Source: Helicoverpa zea (lineage: Eukaryota > Arthropoda > Insecta > Lepidoptera > Noctuidae). Taken from it: DNA of 64,000 bases. The stretch is taken from assembly GCF_022581195.2 (NCBI RefSeq), contig NC_061465.1, forward strand, positions 3,908,501 to 3,972,500, read 5' to 3'. The notes below the pieces were generated by a model that did no database searches, was not told where the DNA came from, and was given only the letters and a program-made list of their open reading frames with translations. Positions 58,294 to 64,000 of the stretch are shown here, one piece after another (position 1 is the first letter of the stretch; each line of letters starts with the position of its first letter). A program made the position numbers and the translations under genes.

Positions 58294-61200
58294 CGTAGAG
58301 AGAATCTTTGAGGTTTATCTGAAAGGCCGTGAGCGCTTCTTTCATAGCTAAGATTTACCTACATTATTATGTGAGCTCATTTTAGCTTTGGCATCTGTTA
58401 CGTACTTATAAAAAAAGTGTACCTAAGCTTCGTGTTCGGTGATCAAGTATGATGCACAGAATGATTTTATACATATGTGGATCTTCTAACAAAACACTGC
58501 CTCGCTAGACATATTGCACAGAAAATATAAAACAACAACTGAAAACCTTTTCATTACATGTCAAAAATCAATCATAACCGTTATCTTAAGCACATTAAAT
58601 GATATTCTCTGCTATAGCTATATTGAATAAGCATGGCTCCCGCGGACGTTACGACGCGCCAAGCCAGAAAGGTCTATTGAGCGAACGCAGCTGCCCAAGA
58701 ATAAGTTCCATAGAACTTAAAATACTTAATAGAGTAACTGAATAACTGCTATTCACTGAACAGCTTCATACAACTTTTAGCTTATCTAACTATTAGCTTT
58801 GGGGCCTGTTTTTCTAAGTAAAAACTGATTGGGATGAGGAATCGACTTAGGTGGGACCCTATAAGAGCACGAGTGGTGAAAAGCGAGTACCTAGGTATTC
58901 GTTTATATAAATAGTTGTAATTTGAAACTAAAATAAACAAAGTATTGGGTAAACCAGTCATACGTACTTAATTCTTTTTGGCAAAACTTGAACAATAATC
59001 TAAGTTTTATATCAAAGAAAAATCTTAAGTTTTCATTTCGAACAGGTGACAAAAGACGGACGAAGGATGAATAGTCAGGCAGGTAAGGCGTACCTACTCA
59101 GGCTCTGAAAAAGGTTAAAGCTCTTGAATTCTAGAAAGCTGCAGAACCTTCAGAAGTCGTATAATGAAATTATGATGTTTCAGTACATTATTTCAATTAT
59201 TTGAATAGCAACAATCAATGTCGGCTCACCATCAAACTTAGCTGAGACCTCAGCTACGAGAAATGACTAATTTATTAAAACAATAAGTCAATTTCGGTCG
59301 CAAATAAGAGAAACTTTTCAGACGACAGCTGAGTAAGTTATGGATTTACATTAAATCTCGGATATTGAGGTTTAGAAAGACTGACACATAAGTAAAATGT
59401 AGTCACTTGAAATATGTTTGCACTGCATCACAAAACATCAAGATAAAAAAAAAATATCCAAAAATCCAAGAAATAAATACATTAGCACACTAATTAGCAT
59501 CAGGGAGCTGATTACTGTATCTACTTACTATCAGTAATCACAATAATATTTTAATGTTCGATTAGTTGGCCTATTGTCTAGACATCGCCCCCAAACACAG
59601 GAAAGTAAAGTTGTCTTTTGTCGCACATTTAGAAGAATGTTAAATTACCGTCGAACTTGAGAAAATGGCCTGACTGATGTAGACGATGTAGTTATACGTC
59701 TGTTCTCCTCTAAGGGATAGTATTGGGGCCCATTCTATAGGGGCTAGGGGGCGACCCTATCGCTATTTATTGAACACCTCGAACAATAGGAACCCGGACG
59801 ACGTTACCCTACAGAAAAACTGAATTTGCTTGACGATCCGATGCGGATAACGCAAGCTTTGTTTGCGCCCAATTTGACTTGGTTTATTGAATCCATTACC
59901 TAATTTAGGGTATCTGTGTCAGTTATTAAATGGGAGCTTCGAAATTGTGGCCGCACATAGCCAACGCTAGGTTATCAGATATTGTAGATACAGCAATATG
60001 AATAGACATGTATAAATTGCCCATACACGCACACGTACAAACAACGCCCATGTAAGTAAAGGGCGTGCCAGACAAAAACAGAGTTTTTCGCCAACCCTCG
60101 TCATGTGAACGCTAACTTATTTATTTCATCCGGATAATCGGAGAATTATTTTCAGCTAGACACCTATTCTTTTTCATACGGATAAAAATCCGGTTAAATG
60201 CATGATAAAGCTTTGTGACATATCTTTTCAAAATGGCAGCTACAACTGAGATTCTTATTGAGTATCTCGCTTTTAGAAAACTTTTATTTAGTGTTTGTAC
60301 CTATGTAGATTAATTAGATAATTATGTGTAGGTACTTCTAAATTCATACAACTTCAAAGTCAGTTAAAATATTATCATAACTTTTCTTTGCTGCCAGCAA
60401 TGCGTAGATTTATAAGTGCCTAAAAACTAGGTACCTACTTTCTTCTTTATTTACGAAAATGGAATCGAGTCACTAAAGAATTATTAGTTGTGCAAAACGC
60501 CATTCTTGAGAATATTATTATTATCTGAATGAATTTAAATATTTGTTTTTAGATCTTCACAAAACCGATAAGTTAACCGACTACAAAAACCGTATCATAT
60601 AAATATTTGATCAGACTCAGGAGTCATGGGACTAAAGCTGAAAACTTTCTAAATTGTAAGCGATATTATTTTTTAGGACGCCATTTATTGCAATAAAACT
60701 GTACAAGTAGCGCAAGAAATTCATATTCTGAAAATGTTGCATAACGTGTAAGAACTTACAGACCTAATCAATTTTAAATAAAACAATTTATTAGTAAATA
60801 TAATAATAAAATTGTTTGACAAATGACGTAATTTTTTTTTCGTTCAACTCGGTTTCAGTTTCATTCAGCCGGGTCGTTTTGTAAAAATAGAGTTGCTTAA
60901 CCACATACATATTAACTTTCTTTCATTCTTTTCAAATAGAATACTTAGGTGCCTACTTACCATTCATAAAATTCTGTCTGTTTACACACTCATAAAAGCA
61001 TTAGGCATTGAGTTACAATGATAGCATAGCCCTATCCTATTTATAAGTACTTAACTCAACTGAAAAACTGAAGCTTTACGGATATTTTTTTAACTTAAAA
61101 AATTATCACAAATCATAATTTGATGAGCCCGAACTATTGTTGATGTCTGATTCTTAGCCGCAGCAACTTTACACGTACTTAATAACTTACACTGATCATT

Positions 61201-64000
61201 TTAGGAAGATTTATGTAAGCAAGTCAGTTTGAGGCGACAAAAACTGGTCATTACCGATTATATCTGGTTTTTACCCGGGTTTTACCTCAAATCTATCTTC
61301 AGTTTCATTCCGACGGTGATCGCTCTTGACGTTTACAGGGAACAACACTCCAAACATCCACCCTCGCGTCCCTCCCCCCGCCTCGCCGCTACCCCTCGCC
61401 CACACCCCTCTACTGGAAATATTCCTTTACCACGAAACATCTTCGTTCACGAGAAATTTTCACTATGACCTTACCATTACTCGCGGTGCAGAGTGTTTAC
61501 TGTTTACGACTAGTTTTACGCCATTCGTATTATATGGAGACCCTTTTAGTGTGAACCCTTCCATGGAATGACAAGTTTTCATACGAATCTAGAGCATCTG
61601 GGATGATTGCAGTCTGGAATTACGTTTTGAGAGAACATGCCTATGATTAAATTATTCTGTAGGTATATTGCATTGAACGGTGTGTTCTTGGTGTCTCTTA
61701 ATAAATGAGTGTACGAAGTGTCTTAGTGATATTACGACATGTTCGCTTTCTTAATTTAAGGCAAACAATTTCAGTGATATGGGAACACAATAGTCATTAA
61801 AATAGCCATAAATCCACACTTTTGCACAAAGGTAAATTATGTCGTTGTATAGATAATTTCATATAACCATTGTTTTGTTGTTTCATGCCTTAATTAGCTT
61901 TTATAATATTTTACTTTGTGATGTACCAATAAATAACTAAAAAACATACAGAGGCTCGAATCGAGCTAGAATACAGACGAAAAAAAATTAATAGTAAACT
62001 GCAATATCTGTATCGAACCCATTTAAAAAGTGAAAAACAAACCGTTATCCCTGTTCGGATTCAATCAAAGCAGCATGTTAAAAAATCGTCGTTCAAAATA
62101 CTCTGATACTTAGTTAAAATGTAGTTATTTTGTACAGAATAGGTTATTCTTAATAACTGAAGCTGATACTTTTTATTCATAAATGCTAAGTTTTCAATTT
62201 TCATTTTAATGCAGCGCACTTCACAAGTATTTTTTCTTACATGACTGGACATTTAATAAAATATAAATATTTACATGGTCAAACAATTCCATGGGATTGG
62301 ACTGCAACCAAAATCCCGTCGTATACCTGTCAATACCATAGCCACCCTTCCCCCTCCCGTTTCACTATGAAAGGAAAAACATTCATCGAATTTAATCACT
62401 TCGTCACGCCTAGAAACAAAAGACGTTTGATCAATTCGTATAACATTGCGTAAATGCCATCTTACTAGTATTGTACCCAACTTACCTGTTCAGCAATTTC
62501 GCAAAATATTTACGAGATCCAATTTAAATGGATTCCACCTACCTACCTACTATTCAAAAAGTAAATCTCGTTCGCTATCTGGAAATAGATATTTCATAGA
62601 CTACCTATCTACCTGTTTGCACGGAAATGCTTACCTATATCTCTGAAATCGATAGAACGTAACTCCTACTTTAATATTTGGTAAGATAGTGCCACAAATA
62701 TATGCTTAAGGTAGGATGTTATGAGAAAAACATCCTTTAATTGCATGTATGAGTAGGAACACCGTGCATGCGTGTGGACAAAGATCTTACGAAACAAAGG
62801 AAGTTACACAAAGCGTCCTCCACATATTGCAACTTCGCCGTACGTTGTGCACTGCCATACTTAGGCGCTACTTAATCAGCGTAATAAACTGGAAAACACG
62901 GCTAAATTACTCCAATTCTAATGACTTATATCTCTATTAAAATACTACATAGTGACGTCACATTATATGTAAACATACCCATACAGCACAAAAGCGTGTT
63001 CTACATTCATCTCACAAAATACGCTAGAGCGTCATAGTAAATGAAGTTGCAATAATTCAGCCCCGGTTACCGGATATGTGCCTTTCGTAGCCCCTCTGCG
63101 GCGCTCCGACTATCGGACGACTTCTCCACCGATCGGTTGGACGACTAAGCGAGGACCTCACTCCGTTGGGAATTAGATAATTTATATGCTTAACTAATCG
63201 TTAATTACTTGCTGGGCTTTGTCAGGTTACTGGTCATTTTTATTGCGGTGCAAGTGTGCTTCTGTTTAGATTTAGCATCTTGGAAAGCGTTGAAGGCTAT
63301 ACGTATTTACATGCCTATAAAGTCGTGGTTTTCATTTTAGAAGCCCTTGGTATTATGAATAGGACCGTTGGATGCAGTACCTACAACTCAATTATCATTC
63401 CTTTTACACGATCATCTGAAACGGATTATTTCAGCAGCACATGCCTAGGCCTGTTTACCTGTAATCTACCCTAGGCCGTTTGCATGTTATTACCAACATA
63501 CGAAATCGTTCGCCGCACGTGCTCATAGGTTCGAATTCGTGGCGCGCGAATTTTGGGACTACGAATAAGCGAAAGTTGCTCTTTGTTCATTTATTTCGAG
63601 ATTTTTTTGTGTATATCTAGAGTTAGAATAATAATAAAACAAATTGAAATATTATGGGTATCAGCATATCTCCGATCAACTGCGATCACCATTACGCATG
63701 TCGCAGCTCGGGGCTTCCCCATTTGTCAGGCAGTGAAATTAAAACATTTATCAGACATTCATTCATTTAAATAAACTTTGCAGAAGCGTCTGCTACAACG
63801 TTCCATCTAGTTACGGCGTAGCTGACTTATCTGCGATAATATAAAAAAAATGGATAATACAGTTTGATATTTCTGGTAAAAGAAGCTTTTTAGCTCTTCT
63901 TTGACCAGTCATAAATCGTGCATCCAACCTCCTTCGATCGATGCCTTATCGATGGATTTGTCTGTGATTTTGATTAAATGTTTATGTCAATTTTGCAATT
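58294..64000. other. Gene-free, almost featureless
   Basis: AT-rich sequence with no recognisable element. Minor points: a C-rich patch at 61360-61410, a minus-strand donor-like AACAG|GTAAGT at 62486/62485, a CRE core TGACGTCA at 62953-62960, and a GC-rich patch at 63060-63170. ORFs of 60-81 codons show no coding signature. Confidence 0.35.

Noticed and set aside
61229..61571. Two overlapping plus-strand ORFs (79 and 81 codons)
   Set aside because: They overlap in different frames across a C-rich patch and neither has a domain or start context.
1..64000. A defence, biosynthetic or other multi-gene system
   Set aside because: No cluster of genuine genes exists in the window. The structured signals found are transposable elements, repeats and isolated exon-like islands.

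Overview
The window looks like non-coding nuclear DNA from a moth or butterfly (Lepidoptera), most likely intergenic or deep intronic. It is AT-rich on both strands and no reading frame is long. Many dispersed repeats resemble families I know from lepidopteran genomes: Helitron-like elements that start TC and end CTAG, RTE-clade LINE 3' ends with microsatellite tails, a tRNA-derived SINE with a long 3' body, and small inverted-repeat elements. The taxonomic call is inference from these repeats. No gene could be assigned with confidence.

Layout. 0-10 kb: a small palindromic element, a possible solo LTR, a LINE-type 3' end sharing about 105 nt with that LTR, one Helitron, a 0.7-kb retroposon (copy A) inserted beside an RTE 3' end, an inverted-repeat element and a LINE tail. 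10-20 kb: a 223-bp inverted-repeat element, an inverted second copy of the 0.7-kb retroposon with long target-site duplications, a Helitron carrying a 390-bp element with almost perfect 83-bp inverted repeats, and two more Helitrons. 20-35 kb: a long open frame opposite a strong splice-donor-like site, a retroposon 3' end, small inverted-repeat elements, a 56-bp tandem duplication, Helitrons, a SINE with 20-bp duplications and a minisatellite. 35-50 kb: a TATA-type promoter candidate with a short ORF, an inverted-repeat element, an RTE 3' end, a Helitron carrying a poly(A)-ended insertion, a SINE + Helitron + inverted-repeat composite, and two nested hAT elements. 50-64 kb: Helitrons, an 850-bp inverted-repeat element, an RTE tail and weak exon candidates. 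The last 5 kb is almost featureless.

Nothing here works as an operon or pathway. The main story is the insertion history: at least six places show one mobile element inside or against another. Six short open stretches have some coding-like character (20110-20631, 24942-25163, 36971-37119, 43698-44228, 46191-46379, 58039-58186), and 53705-53986 is a weaker seventh. All are listed at low confidence and need transcript or protein-homology evidence. I saw no rRNA, functional tRNA gene, CRISPR array or prokaryotic-type system.
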